64,000 bases of DNA from Acholoe squamosa (GCA_949317995.1 OX439036.1:5263207-5327206), one strand, 5' to 3'; positions 32,560-44,217 are shown, counted from the stretch's first letter. The notes: generated by a model from the letters alone, not told the origin. Translations and numbers: made by a program.

Positions 32560-32765
32560 CCTTTGGTTTCCCTGATACATCATTGGTTTCTGACATTGAC
32601 TATTCTGCACTGAATTTCACTTTATTGGAGCATCATGCCGACCCTGCTTGGACTCTATCAGCCCCCTAGGTTCAGCATGAATGCATCTCTGATGTGCGAG
32701 TCACCAAGGCGTTCTTGTCGTAATGCATCATGACAACCAGAACGATGTATTATGGCATTATTTGG
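32560..32765. mobile_element. Cloverleaf piggyBac-like MITE, copy 11 (old)
   Basis: GAGCATCATGCCGACCCTGC, TTCAGCATGAATGCATC and AATGCATCATGACAACCAG are recognisable; the termini are not. Confidence 0.5.
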
Positions 32766-33429
32766 CATCCTTCGATATATTGAAATAACAGTTTTGGTGA
32801 TCAACACGGCATTGGTTTGTGACACGGACAGCGAGTACTATTCTGCTGTATGTTGACCTTAACGGGTTACCAGGTATCCCATTGTGACAGAATGTGCTGA
32901 GCTAGTACATTTTGTTGATAGGAGTTAATGCCTGGTACCTGTCCGCCCGGAGTAGTGTTGCTATATCACTCAGCACTCCGTGCTATGGGAATAAAGGATT
33001 CTGCTGATTTGGGATATTTTTAATGCACTTCTTGTGAATTATGCAACAAGGAGAACGATTGTATGTAATAACAAATACAGGATGTCAGGCATCTAACTGG
33101 ATCTTTGTAAATATCTACTCTATGCAACTTATGAAACCCCTGTATTCTGTTCATAGTATACAATTGTCAATTAGGTATTAAATGATGATTTCTCCAAAAT
33201 TGAAGTTAGTGGAAGAACCTGTGAGGCATTATTTGAGATAATTACATGATTCTGAGTGCTTTTCCTGGATATTCTCATTCTGATACCTGTCGATATTGCA
33301 CACCATGATGCATGCATCATGACTTGTACGGCGTACCTGATATCCATGGATATCAGGCACCCAGTGCCTGCTATCCAGGGATATCAGCCATGCCTTACAA
33401 ATTTAAGACCTACAAGAAATCTATTGCCA
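32766..33429. other. Unassigned sequence with GATATC palindromes
   Basis: A perfect palindrome TGATATCCATGGATATCA near 33340-33357 is followed by a degenerate second (CTATCCAGGGATATCAG). No gene seen. Confidence 0.4.
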
Positions 33430-33484
33430 GGAGCAGGGGTCGAACCCATAGCCTACTGATCCCAAGACCATTTTCCCGCCACGG
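33430..33484 (-). tRNA. tRNA-derived fragment with good B box
   Basis: On the minus strand, ATGGGTTCGACCCCTGCTCC carries a near-perfect B box. The expected A box region (GTGGCGGGAAAATGG) is weak and no full cloverleaf forms. Likely a SINE promoter remnant. Confidence 0.4.
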
Positions 33485-33631
33485 GGACTGACGAGAAATG
33501 GTTGGTTAAAACCAGGTCTATACAAGTCATTGATATGATACAAAGCCTGGGGAGGTCACTCACATATAAGTAGTATACATTCAATGTTTGAAAATATCCT
33601 GGCGTCTGGGTTGTAACCCCCTCCCCCTTAC

Positions 33632-33696
33632 CTTGCTTCAGTGGCCAGAGCTGCCTCTTCCATAGCCGTGACAGCCGTGATACTGCTGGACACGTT
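33632..33696 (-). CDS. Candidate host exon, 65 nt, gene unknown
   Basis: On the minus strand, GGTTTGCTGTCAG is followed by a 65-nt block and the strong donor GTAAGG. The favoured frame reads N, V, then SSSITAVTAMEEAALATEA and ends in phase 2 (trailing AG). A second frame is also open, the third has a stop. The peptide is alanine-rich with helix-forming spacing. The pyrimidine tract is modest, and a tRNA-like sequence on the opposite strand begins about 15 bp upstream of the exon, so the acceptor sits close to an insertion. It cannot be spliced straight to 5925-5987. I do not recognise the protein. Confidence 0.35.
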
Positions 33697-33711
33697 CTGA
33701 CAGCAAACCAG

Positions 33712-33785
33712 CGGCTGCCGGATGGCCAAATGGATACGATGTTGCACTCATGGTCTGGCACAGGTGTTCGCATCCCAGCCTGGCC
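33712..33785 (+). tRNA. tRNA-like sequence, probably a SINE head or pseudogene
   Basis: A-box-like GATGGCCAAATGGATACG, an anticodon-arm-like ATGTTGCACTCAT (loop TTGCACT, GCA at the anticodon position) and B-box-like GGTGTTCGCATCCC in tRNA order and spacing. Acceptor pairing is poor. Confidence 0.45.
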
Positions 33786-34154
33786 GACCTTTTTGCCTGT
33801 TCTATGTACAATCATATTATGGCTAGGATCGAGTCCAACGGGGAGGTGAAAGATTTTTTTTTCGAATTGAATTTACAGCCCCTCGTTTGATATCCTACGA
33901 TACAAGCAATGAGGTGCCTGTTAGCCCATGTATACATTACTCCCTCAATAAGACCCTTCCTATGAGTTGTATCTGGAGTGAAGTTTTGATCATTCTAGTA
34001 CTGTCCTTTGGTTTATGATCCTAATAGTCTAGGTACAATTTCAGAAACTCCATCAAGTGACCCATGGAAAACATTCTGAATGCGGCGCGCAATGGGGTGA
34101 GTGTGCAGAGAGAGAATTACGTTATAGCAAGACATCTAAAGAAAGGATGGAAGA

Positions 34155-34156
<2 letters not shown>
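33786..34156. other. Unassigned sequence, no gene seen
   Basis: No recognised feature. Confidence 0.4.

Positions 34157-34219
<63 letters not shown>
34157..34219. repeat. (GA)n microsatellite
   Basis: About 31 uninterrupted GA units. Confidence 0.98.
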
Positions 34220-34224
<5 letters not shown>

Positions 34225-34493
34225 CTCTAGCAGATGAAACTAATTTCACTCTACAACTAAAACTAGAAACTTCCACTTCAGCAACTGGAAGTCCACTCAG
34301 ACCATTTCTGTTTGGACACAAGAAAATCTAACATGACATTAGTAATGTTACCACTCCCCTCGCTACTAGACTAACTGACTCACTATCCCTATCATCGCCC
34401 ACTCTTCTCTGTTATCATTACCACCACCAACTGGTGAACTGACTAAGAGTTCAGTTAACCACGCACAGTAATACTCAATAGTTTTAGTACCGG

Positions 34494-35028
34494 GGCGATA
34501 TTCTCATGGGCATCTCGTGCGGATAAGACTTTTTTTTTGCACGGGATTGTCTAGTACACAGGACATGGGAAATTTGGGAAATGGGACTGCAATAGAAAAT
34601 TTGGGAAACAGGACATTTTATGTTTTTTGACAATGAAATTTGGGAAACGGGACTGCAGAGAAAATTTGGGAAACAGGACTGCACGAGGAAATTTGGGAAA
34701 CGGGTCAATACAAGGACATTTGGGAAATGGGACAATATTTCCTCATCATGGAAACGGGACCTACCCTCGAATTTGGTAAACAGGACATAAATATTTCATG
34801 CACTGGACTTTGTTACCTATATGTGTTTCTCTGTACTAGAAAATCTTGTGTGTTCCCTTTTCCCAAATCTTCATGTAGATCTAGTCCTGTGTAATAGAAA
34901 ATCCCGTGTGGTCCCTTTCCCAAATTTCTTCATTTAGTCCTGTTTCTAAAAAAAGTCCTGTGTACTAGAAAATATCGTGCAAATAAGGATCTTATTCACA
35001 CGGGATCCTCATGAGAGTATCATCGGCC
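34494..35028. mobile_element. Foldback element with repeat-bearing arms
   Basis: About 535 bp. The outer arms of about 70 bp are inverted: GATATTCTCATGGGCATC at 34497 against GATACTCTCATGAGGATC (reverse complement near 35025). Both continue to CTAGTACACAGGAC. The left arm continues into about seven degenerate repeats of AATTTGGGAAACGGGACTG, while the right arm holds the inverse (GTCCCTTTCCCAAATTTC). Long inverted arms built of internal repeats are typical of foldback (FB-type) transposons. No coding capacity. Confidence 0.8.
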
Positions 35029-35327
35029 TTTAGTACCTTTCATCTTCTGGTGGTCAGGTTTGATACAAATAGGCTCTGCAATGAAAGGTCTGAAATGGTG
35101 GAGAACTTGCAGCTTCTATGTAGACTTTAAGGCTTTATCTATGCAGACTTTATCATGCAGACTTTATCAAGCAAAATGTATGCCCGATTGCAGGACATGG
35201 TTTTCAGTATCGTCATTTGCCCAAGGCTTGCCAAGATACAGTAGCGGATTAAAACTAGGATGTGGGGTCACACACTCTCTCTTTACATCCATAGCTAAGA
35301 GTTTATTTGATTATTTTTGACCCTAAA

Positions 35328-35405
35328 AATTGTGGATCAACACGGTAAAAGGTATGGCCGCGCACCCCCTCACGGACATACCTTTTACCGTGTTGATCCA
35401 CAATT
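35328..35405. repeat. Short hairpin element (copy 2), perfect 29-bp arms
   Basis: The left arm 35328-35356 begins AATTGTGGATCAACACGGTA and the right arm 35377-35405 is its exact inverse. The 20-nt loop is GCCGCGCACCCCCTCACGGA. It is related to 30628-30695. Confidence 0.9.
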
Positions 35406-35739
35406 CTAAAAATTCTTACCCCCCCCCCCCCACTCGTCTTCCATAAATCCTGGATCCTCGAATGAAACAGTTTATATTTCAGCCGATGTTGAGACTAGCA
35501 TCATGTTTAGATAAAAGATACATGCACAGGGGTCACACTTTCCCATACAGGGTCCCTGGTGTGGGACCATGTGGTCAGTCACGTGCCAAGTCACACTGGG
35601 ATTATCCTGGCTACAAAATCTCTCTGCATGGGAATGTTGGATAAAGACCCTTTCAGGTTATCAAAAAGGTCTCAGGGACTTGATCAAACAGACTTTTTAG
35701 ATAGAAAAACAAAAAAAAAACTCTGCATCAAGTGTTGTA

Positions 35740-35825
35740 TCAGAGCACCATGCCGTCTTATCCTAGTGCATCATGACACCTTATGGGCATGGGCATGATG
35801 CTCCAAGGCTGCATGAGCAGGGTAC
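35740..35825. mobile_element. Cloverleaf MITE fragment (copy 12)
   Basis: AGAGCACCATGCCGTC, AGTGCATCATGACACC and GGGCATGATGCTCC are recognisable family words; no termini remain. Confidence 0.4.
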
Positions 35826-36332
35826 TCACTGGGTAGTATTCCTGCATTATCAAATGGCACCGTCCAATAGAGCACGGGCGGAAAACTAGTCCCCATTACA
35901 TTCTCAGTGTAGTCCCCTTTAGTAGTAAAGATAGGGTGTGACAGTCAGCAAAGTACCGAGTCTCCCCTGTGTTTACACAACCCCCCCCCCCCCAATCCAC
36001 ATGGCTACTTTGAATATGCATTATTCCTAGGTATCCAACATCTGACCATAGCACTCTTAAACTGAGCTAGGTGACAGGGCACACTGAATGATTGGTTCTG
36101 TATAGGCCACTTCAGGCAAACTATCCAATTAACTACATTGCCCCCTGGGTATGTGTTGGGTAAGGAGACAATATCTCACCCTCTTACATTTCATATACAC
36201 ATGATAAATAGGATCACGAGGCCTTTTTTCTACGTTCAATAATATAACTTCCTTTTTTTCAAAATAAAGTTAGAAAATGTATTAGTATCAGCTTTGTATA
36301 GCTCTTAGAGTAATATATACACTTTTTGACAC
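35826..36332. other. Unassigned sequence with a C run
   Basis: Homopolymeric C near 35980-35992. No gene seen. Confidence 0.4.
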
Positions 36333-36525
36333 CGTAAAGGGCAATAACACATTATTGCATCATGCCTTTGGATTATCATAATGTATGTACGCATGCAGCT
36401 CTGGCGAGACACTCGTAAGGGCTAGGCATACATTTATACACCATGCTGACCCTACAGGGTACCTAGCCAATATGGTCATGATGCAACATGATAACTGATA
36501 GGTATAATGTACTGCAGGCCCTCAC
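36333..36525. mobile_element. Cloverleaf piggyBac-like MITE, copy 13 (old)
   Basis: GTAAAGGGCAATAACACATT at left, CATGCTGACCCTACAGGGTA at centre, GTCATGATGCAACATGATAAC and GTACTGCAGGCCCTCAC at right. Confidence 0.55.
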
Positions 36526-36768
36526 CCAGTCACACTCAAGACACACTATAGAGGTAGTGCTGTGGTAAGAAGTATAGGGTTGAACCGGGAAGCGTTTTCA
36601 ACCAATCAGATAATTCCCTGTGTTCACTGAAAAAACTTTGTGGGTACATTATGGTATCCTTAATGCTAGTTGTTATCAGTGGTTATCTTGGCAGGTGCCA
36701 GATCAAGCAATGGCTGACTCACTGGACGTCCATACTGAACCCTATATAGCTTAGTTCCTGAACTCTCA

Positions 36769-36893
36769 GCTCCATTCCTCCCTGAGAGTTCAGGAAAGGT
36801 GCCGTTTAAAAGTGGAGGAAACCCTTATATCATGGTCAGCACTTTGATAGGCTGACTTCCGTCACCAGTGACAGAAGGTCAGCCAATCAAAGG
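36769..36893. repeat. Two adjacent short hairpins
   Basis: CCTGAACTCTCAG / CTGAGAGTTCAGG has perfect 13-bp arms around 36757-36794. GGCTGACTTCCGTCA / TGACAGAAGGTCAGCC lies around 36850-36884. Confidence 0.6.
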
Positions 36894-37639
36894 CTTACTA
36901 TGGCCACTAGGCCAGTCTGGATTTAGAACATGCAGAATCGGGAAGGGTTTGAAAAAGAGTGCTCTAAAATATTCAATTTCACCCATCTGCATTCCAAATT
37001 GGGTGGATTGGAAAGCAGATATTTTGGACTACTGGGGCAGCTGGAGAAATCACAAAATTTCAAGTATTAGTGGTTCAAAAGGTGTTTACAAGCCCATGTT
37101 ACTCCTTTCCCCTAGTTTGAAACTACGGCTTTCTCTGCCTCACTACGGGAGTAGGAGAGGCAGAGTTCCTCAGCCTATACCCTATAGTGAACTTAACATT
37201 GTACATGAGTAGTATAGTATAATGTGGCCCTGCCTCAGTCACACTGAATGACAGTTGATGTTAGTAGTACAGTGAAAGAGGGCTATGAGAGAGGCACCAT
37301 TTACAGCCCCAAGCCCTATTTTGGGGCCCACCCTGACTGTTGGGGAATGAAATTTCATCATCATCATCATCAAGCCCTACCTAAACCGATACAGGAATCA
37401 TACAGTCTGTTTAATAAGATGCTGCTATGTGCAAGGACAAAGGGAATGTGGTTAACTAATCTACTTAAAAAGTTCACCTCTCCTTTTAATACCCCTGTAC
37501 AACCACTATCTGTGTAAACGAGGCTGAGAGAGGCTGACCATCCACCCGATATCTGTGTAAATGAACGCTGTCAGTAGAAACTTTGCAATCAACATGTTAA
37601 GTAACAAAAATAACTTTGATGCACTTGAAGTAAATGGAA
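36894..37639. other. Unassigned sequence, no gene seen
   Basis: Open frames of 89-114 codons cover part of it but show no family resemblance and no splice signals at sensible places. Confidence 0.35.
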
Positions 37640-37745
37640 ATCTACACTGTCAGACTGCAGCAAGCTTTTTACGGTAGATTGCTTCTTTTTTTGGAAAACA
37701 GTGACAGTTGCTGTTTTTAATACTGGTGTCAGGTCTTTGCCACAC
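37640..37745. mobile_element. MITE with TACACTGTCAG ends (copy 3, partial)
   Basis: CTACACTGTCAGACTGCAGC, TACGGTAGATTGCTTC and TTGGAAAACAGTGACAGTTG match 23109-23256; the right end is not found. Confidence 0.6.
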
Positions 37746-37861
37746 TGAATTTGATACAGATAGCGTTATTTTAACACAGATAGTGGTTGGATGGTTAGCC
37801 TCTAACTGTAGTACTGCAGATAGTGGCTCTTTACACAGATAGTGGCTGTACGACCCCTAAA

Positions 37862-38160
37862 CTCATAGAGAGAACTAAACGACCGTGGTGTACGAGGTGG
37901 CAGATCCACCCCTCGTGGTGGATCGGCCACCGAGGACACCAGAGTTCTCTATTTATTTTATGTTTTTAAAGGGTTTAAATAAGGAAAAATCAGCAAAATC
38001 CGTAGTTTCCCGTACATGTAACGGTCCGCCATTTTGAATGTTTACATGCACCCGGAACGAGGCTGTGGTACCGGATCGGCCGCTGTGGTGGATCGGCACA
38101 CGTTAGGCCACTAGGGGTGTGGTGATCCGCCCCGCAATGCTATCTCTATGGGAAGAAGTT
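37862..38160 (-). mobile_element. Element with conserved body and terminal hairpin (copy 2)
   Basis: Read on the minus strand: CCACACCCCTAGTGG, then GTAAACATTCAAAATGGCGG (a YY1-like site, shared exactly with 63.4 kb), GGATTTTGC, AAACCCTTT and AAATAAATAGAGAACTC, then a hairpin. The hairpin (about 37865-37952) has arms around GGTGGCCGATCCACC and a CCTCGT loop, different in sequence from the hairpins of the 25.1 and 63.5 kb copies. Confidence 0.6.
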
Positions 38161-39050
38161 ATTCACATAAAATAAAAGATCATACTTCAACACCTTACGT
38201 ATTTATAAAGGCGCACTTTGCCTATAGTTTACGACAAGCATGTAGGGTGCACCTTAGACATACTTTAGCTGGTGTTCCATCAGAGCAAATTTGCTCCTGA
38301 TTCAAAGCACAAAAAAATCTCAAGCCCTTTGTGCAATTTCATCCAGAGGCGTCTGAAACACAGTCTAAAACATCACAGATTTTCACCATTTTCTTGGCCC
38401 TGAAACAAACTTAAACATTCCATTTTTTTTCAATTTCCACTGACGGAACAAAGCTGCAGATACAAGGCTTCATGTAGGGAGTGTAGCCATCAGCAGCACC
38501 ATAGATCATGCTGAGACTCCAGGCCAGGCCTGCAGTACTGTAAATAGCCTTAGCAATGCCCCCCTCCACACCCCTTCCTCTGCCACTGCTCATTCCTAGC
38601 CTCCCTTCACAAAATGTCAAATCCTTCTACTTTTCATGTTTCTATGAGTGTGGCTCTTACATAACAGACCCAAATGTCAAATTGGCAATGTTCAACAATC
38701 AGTATAAAACCACCACAAGCAGCGACCATCCGCTGCCCGACCAAACCCAAGTGTCTGTGCTCCATACCAAATGTATGTACTCTATTGTTTTGACCTCTAG
38801 CACTTGGCTTTTGTTACAGTAAGCTGAGGTGATGATTACATTAGTTGTACAGCCTGGCCAGTTGTCACCCTGTGACAGGTTTAAGTGTCTCTATTTGTGA
38901 GCGGGATGCTGGCCGGTCGGGTCCTGAATAGGGCTGTACTGTTACAGTGTACTGATGTATTGTGATCTCAAGTGAACAAATGGAGAGCAGCAGCAGCAGG
39001 GGTAACCCTGAATGGCGCAGTGTGCTTGGAGCTGGTCCACAGACAGGTCT
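38161..39050. other. Unassigned sequence with weak coding-like stretch
   Basis: A minus-strand frame at 38411-38620 (contains GLAWSLSMIYGAADGYTP) has a protein-like composition but lacks a convincing acceptor or homologue. Nothing else recognised. Confidence 0.3.
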
Positions 39051-39292
39051 GGAGGCCATTTCCTAAAAGGCTACAACAGCTCACTTTCAAATCGTAGAAG
39101 TAACCCTTATACAGTCCAACATAATTGGTTATGTAGTACCTGCAGCACTATGGCTGCCCTGCTAAACTCTGTGATTGCTATTCAAGGGCTGATTGTACAG
39201 AGCAGTCGTAGAGCGTTCCTACAATAACTGGGGCTACCTCTAAGGGTTTCAACTCATAGTAGCTGTATGGAGTACCTTACGAAATGGCCTCC
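39051..39292. mobile_element. MITE of the GGAGGCCATTT family (best-preserved)
   Basis: 242 bp with inverted ends GGAGGCCATTTCCTAAAAGG and its partner GGAGGCCATTTCGTAAGGTA (reverse complement of the right end). No target duplication is obvious. Confidence 0.75.
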
Positions 39293-39637
39293 TGTGCAAG
39301 AATGAATCTCTAAGCTGCTCATACATTGTCAGAAAACCTGTGTGCAGTTAAAAAACTAAGATCTACCGTGTCAGACATGGTATAGTCTCTTCATGTTGAC
39401 AAGGTTTTTGCCTACTTTGACAACTACATGGCCTGTGACTCTAGGAGTCTAGGGTCATCAGGTAGGGCCATGTACCAGCCCTATCTTAAGAAAGTCATCA
39501 ATATGAAGAGTACCAGAGCTGACATGTTCAATTGAACAGGTTTTGACTCTTTTATAATGCCTTTCAATTAGAAGACCCTGGTGACTCTTGATTTTTGTGT
39601 AAAGGTCACACCTTGGTTAAGCTGTATAACCATTCTT
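39293..39637. other. Unassigned sequence, no gene seen
   Basis: No recognised feature. Confidence 0.4.
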
Positions 39638-39653
39638 ACACACACACACACAC

Positions 39654-39714
<61 letters not shown>
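39638..39714. repeat. (CA)n then (TA)n microsatellite
   Basis: About nine CA units followed, after AAA, by about 28 TA units. Confidence 0.98.
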
Positions 39715-39718
<4 letters not shown>

Positions 39719-40144
39719 AATAAGCCATTATAATTGTATCTAAAACTAATTATTCGTAACAATATACAAAGGTATATGTACATGCCATGATATACCTAGT
39801 ATAAGACTAAGGCTGAATTAACACAAAAACCAGCACCAGCTCTATACAGTGGTACAGAGTCAAGTACATGCATATAAAGGATACAGGGCCCTGGGCGGTT
39901 GTCGTTAAGTGCTCAGGATATTGACCGTGTGCTACCACATGTGGGCACACTCTCTCATTATGGGATGGTTATGTAACCGCCTTTCAGTTGTGAGTAGCTC
40001 CTCCCCCCCATACACACCCACCAAACACACATTCATATACCTCACGCCCTCCCCCCACCCACTCCATCCCCATATTGCTCAGGGACCAGCCTGGGAACTG
40101 GTAAGGTACTGTATTCATTTGCTTTTTAGCACTGATTCCACCAA
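39715..40144. other. Unassigned sequence, no gene seen
   Basis: C-rich near 40000-40070; no gene recognised. Confidence 0.4.
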
Positions 40145-40375
40145 AGCTGATTGAAAAAAGAAATCGGCCAAAAACGGCCCAATTTCAATCGGATTTTGAT
40201 TGGATTTGAGAGAAATAGTTGATTAAAATTCACGATTTTCTCATGGTATATTCCTGATGTATTTCCTCACAATTCCATCAAAATTAAACCGTTTCAATTT
40301 CACTGGAACAGGGCAGAAATGCATCGGGAAGAATCGATTTTAAAATCGAGAATAAGTCGGCTTCGGTAGAACACC
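40145..40375. mobile_element. MITE with ACCGAAGCCGATT-like ends (copy 1)
   Basis: Ends AAAGCTGATTGAAAA and AATAAGTCGGCTTCGGT are inverted. The body (CCCAATTTCAATCGGATTTT, TTTCACTGGAACAGGG, AATGCATCGG) recurs at 46385-46600. Confidence 0.6.
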
Positions 40376-40377
40376 CG

Positions 40378-40612
40378 CTTAAACCGTAGGGCTTGATGCA
40401 CCAAATATACAACCGTTATTGCATCATGCTCATTGATCGTCATAATGCATGACGGCAGCCTGGTCTGATTCATGCTTCATGCCGACCAGACTGGGATCAC
40501 ATTTACCTGGAGGGTCTGCATAAAGCACCAATGAAGTGCTGCGAGCAGTCTCGCCAGCATTTCATTGGTGCATCATGACGAACAATGATCAAGATGCACT
40601 CCTGCACCCACA
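40378..40612. mobile_element. Cloverleaf piggyBac-like MITE, copy 14
   Basis: The interior keeps CATGCTCATTGATCGTCATA, the central CATGCCGACCAGACTGGG and the arm CACCAATGAAGTGCTG / CCAGCATTTCATTGGTG. The termini are worn. Confidence 0.65.
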
Positions 40613-41631
40613 CCAAACATACAGCCATATTGCTCACCTTCACCTCCTCCATTCCCATATTCCTCATTCACAACTCTGGGGACAGACTGGTAAGGCAGCA
40701 AAGTGGTTCATTTATGTCCTTGGTACCCAACTCAGTGCCGGTCTTGAATAAGCACGGGTAGTAAGGGAATATTGAGGTACGGTACTCCATGACTGTAAGG
40801 TTTCCTGTTTGGCATTTAGTGAAGGAATATGACACGGAATGAGCTAACATCACTGTACCATTATAATGTTAGCACACTAGTGTAAGATGTCATGATCCTC
40901 TATTGGGATACGTCACTCTTAATCTATGGTCTTCATGAAAGCTGTAAGAATCACCTGAATAAGTACAAATTAAACATCTAAAATCAAAACCCATTGTTTC
41001 ACAATAAAATCACTACATGGCTGTCTGCTTTCACCAGTTTAGTGATATTCAATATTTGTATTGGTTTGTCCCCAGGGCCTTACCGGATAGGGTGGGAAAA
41101 CAATCCTTTTAAAGGAAAACAGTGCCCAAAAACTACGATATCATATTTTGATAGCATTTATATCAAATAAAAATATTCTGGCATAGTTAGTGAAATATAT
41201 ATCAGCATAGAGGAAAACAGCAGGCTTATCTGATGCATTTGATGACGTCACAATTGGGCAAATGCAGCAGATTAGTGCTTGCACAGTACTGTTAGCCCAC
41301 AATCAGATATTGCTCGTTGCATTTTACTGGCACTATATCCTTTGGGAGATATTATAAGATAACCCTATAGAAGGTCAGGATGGCATATAATTTATTATTC
41401 TAATTATGATACATTTGTCACGCACCCATACACTAACAATACAACACCTGATGCATTTAGCCCAAACGTGACGTCATTAGATGCATCACATAAACCTACT
41501 GCTCTCCCCTATAGTGATAAATATTTTGACAACTATGCCACAATCCTTTTATCTAATACCAACGCTATTAAAATATGCTGTCTTGAAAGTAGAGCACTGT
41601 TTCCCTTTAAGGACAACATATTGTTGTTCGT
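40613..41631. other. Unassigned sequence, no gene seen
   Basis: No recognised element or exon. Confidence 0.4.
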
Positions 41632-41702
41632 GCATGTCAGCATGATGCAAAGATGCATCAGCGATTAATGTCTCGCTGTTGCTTCATTGGTGCATCATGC
41701 AG
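41632..41702. mobile_element. Cloverleaf MITE fragment (copy 15)
   Basis: GTCAGCATGATGCAAAGATG, GCATCAGCGATTAATG and TTCATTGGTGCATCATGCAG. Confidence 0.45.
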
Positions 41703-42094
41703 TACAATCACCATCACTCTGGCAGTGGGATATTTAGTTATATTTTTACTAGGGCTACTCGTGTTAGCTGACTGTGTTCGATAAGCGGCTCATTTTTAAT
41801 CTATTGAACAAACACTGTGGTGTTCCGTTTGTGGATGTGTTATTACTCTGTTATTAGAATAACAGGGATTGACTGCTTTGTTTGATTAAATAAACTGGAG
41901 ATAAAGATGATTGATCATGCCTTTTTTGTTTGCAATGCTATTGTAGACACAAAAATACCATATTAGCTTGCCTTGATATCTGGATCGAACGTAAACACCG
42001 GTCTTAGATACTCCCTAGGGGTAAGGGAGATTTTGAAAATAAACCAGAGAACTAATCCTGAGTAGTATTCAAATACGTTCTTACAGGTCTCAAA
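41703..42094. other. Unassigned sequence, no gene seen
   Basis: No recognised feature. Confidence 0.4.
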
Positions 42095-42322
42095 CAGGTG
42101 CTGGTTCTACACATATGATGCAATCAATGCAATCTCCCATCATAGTGTGACTCACAATATCTATCTGGGTATATCTATGCATTATGCTGATTTTGCAGAG
42201 ATGATACACTCTCCGGGGTATTGGCATAATGCACCATGGCGCGTTATGTAAATCTGTGCCTGTGCACCATGACGACCAATGGGCGTTGATGCTCTTCGAC
42301 ATTAGCGGCCATTAAATTTAGT
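42095..42322. mobile_element. Cloverleaf piggyBac-like MITE, copy 16 (old)
   Basis: GCATTATGCTGATTTTGC, GATACACTCTCCGGGGTATT, CACCATGACGACCAATGGGC and GACATTAGCGGCCATTAA are diverged family words in the right order. Confidence 0.6.
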
Positions 42323-42904
42323 GAAGTGAAAGAATTAAATGTATTTACTTATCTTAACAAGATGGATTATTAATATCTTGGCTACATACACATCCTGAGT
42401 CACTAGCCTGCCTAATAAGCTAGAAGCAGTTAGTGCTGCACTGCGTAATGTTACTAAGCGAGTGAGGAAGTGAGGGTTCAACCCTTGTATTGTGGCATAA
42501 TCCAAGACCTTTGTTCAAGGTTTCCAAATCAGGGTTCCCTTGGGGTTAATGTAACCAGTATATACCCTGTAGGTTTCAACTGGGATTTCCAGAAGCATTT
42601 ATATTTCAATACACCGTTGGGCAACCTAAAGGCAAGATTTCTATTGATTTTAAGTAGACTTTATTGCCTGTATATCTTGATTTTTGGCGCAGTGTGCTAT
42701 GCTTAAATGCAGCCTTGGTTTGAAACTTAAAAAGAATCGCATTCTTACATAACACTAACACAAGTTGGGTGCCAAGGTGTAATAAGCTTTGATACATTTA
42801 GCGTCTGGGGGTCAGTCGTAAATGCTGCATTGATGTAATAGTAATCGAACCGCAGGGATTTAGCTATCATGTTGTCCTAAATGATCTACGACATATAGCA
42901 GGCA
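42323..42904. other. Unassigned sequence, no gene seen
   Basis: No recognised feature. Confidence 0.4.
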
Positions 42905-43222
42905 CATTGCCCACCTACTCATGATATTTTGAATAATAGGTGCTCCATCTAGATAAAGTATGTAGGGTAGTCCCCATGAAACCAGGAACTTATAATCTAT
43001 AAAACATAGAGCTATCTTCAGACAACATAGGGCTAGTATAAGTACTGTATTACTAAGTCAATATGTTATAACAGGCTCATTTGAGCCAACCTCCTCAGGA
43101 TCCTTTGAATAATAGGTGTTGCATCTATGCAGTATGTAGGGTAGTCCCCATGGACCCGGGCTCTTACATGAGGGTGTCATCTATAAGTTATAGGGCTACC
43201 CACAGAGGCCATAGGGCTTGTA
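42905..43222. repeat. Direct duplication, about 175-bp offset
   Basis: About 42905-43040 and 43085-43222 share TTTGAATAATAGGTG, GTATGTAGGGTAGTCCCCAT and CATAGGGCT in order: a diverged two-unit tandem duplication. Confidence 0.7.
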
Positions 43223-43507
43223 TAACCTGCTGTAAGGACCCTACATTAAAATATTTTATACCCCACTTGACTCTAGTAGAGACAGATGAGACCATGAAGG
43301 AGCCTCAGGAATAGAGCCATATATAAAGTACTAGATAAGAGGCCCCTCATTAATTCGACATGGTCACATGGTCATGTCTTGAACATAGACATGTGGCATG
43401 GGTCGTGGGACAAGATGCAAAAGGTTAGTGACACGACAAAGGTGCTTGGAAAGTGCTATATGCAATTCTGAAAACTTTGTCCCAGAACGAGACTGCCCAA
43501 CTACAGA

Positions 43508-43922
43508 TTCCAGGAGGTTCTTGCTTTTGTGCTGAATAGAGCTCAGAGTAGGTGCCCTTATAACAAGTCATGTTCTGCCTCACATGCAAATGCTTACTTC
43601 CCCTTACTACATTAGACTGAAAGGTCCTTGCCCTTGCCTAAGATTAGCAGGTCTTGTACTATTTGGTATTCGTTCAAGTGCCCTTGAGACCGATATAGAC
43701 ATGCCTCACTGACCTGCCACAGTACTTACACTGAGAAGGTACTAGACTGACTTACTTCTGCAAACTAGGTACCTCCTCACCTGGCACTTTTCTAGGACCT
43801 GACAGACATGACCACTTTTGTGCAACACAACATAAAAGGTAGGACTACTAGGAACGAGAGTACTGCAGGTGAGGAACTTCTTAGGCAGAACTGTCTTTTA
43901 CCATAAAAGCAACACCCTCCTG
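43508..43922 (+). mobile_element. MITE, GGAGGGTGTTGCTCC-end family (copy 3, diverged)
   Basis: About 415 bp. Ends CCAGGAGGTTCTTGC and AAGCAACACCCTCCTGG, with body words TTAGACTGAAAGGTC, CTAGACTGACTTACTTCTGC and AACTAGGTACCTCCTC. It is longer and more diverged than the other copies, so older or a distinct subfamily. Confidence 0.65.
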
Positions 43923-44217
43923 GACTATATATGTATATCAGAGTAAACCTTTGTGTGTGTTTAAGTAGCTGAATTGCCTGACCCGGGGGTCAGTGTATGA
44001 AATATTGATTGAAGGTCCCCAATCCATTAGTATGACATAATGTCACAAGTGTCTCACTGACTTCTACATTCGTGACGCAACGTCACAAGGGTCTTACTGC
44101 CCATGGAACCCTTACTAACTCTGTACTCAATAATAACCCCCCCTCTGCTCCATGCCACAGGGGATATGAGAATACGAGTATGTCATGAAATTGTCCACAA
44201 GGTGCCAATTATGTCGC
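43923..44217. other. Unassigned sequence preceding the CRE array
   Basis: Contains single TGTCACAAG and CGTCACAAGGG words that echo the following array. Confidence 0.35.

Noticed and set aside
38411-38620. Minus-strand 69-codon frame (GLAWSLSMIYGAADGYTP)
   Set aside because: Reads like protein, but splice signals are weak and no homologue was recognised.
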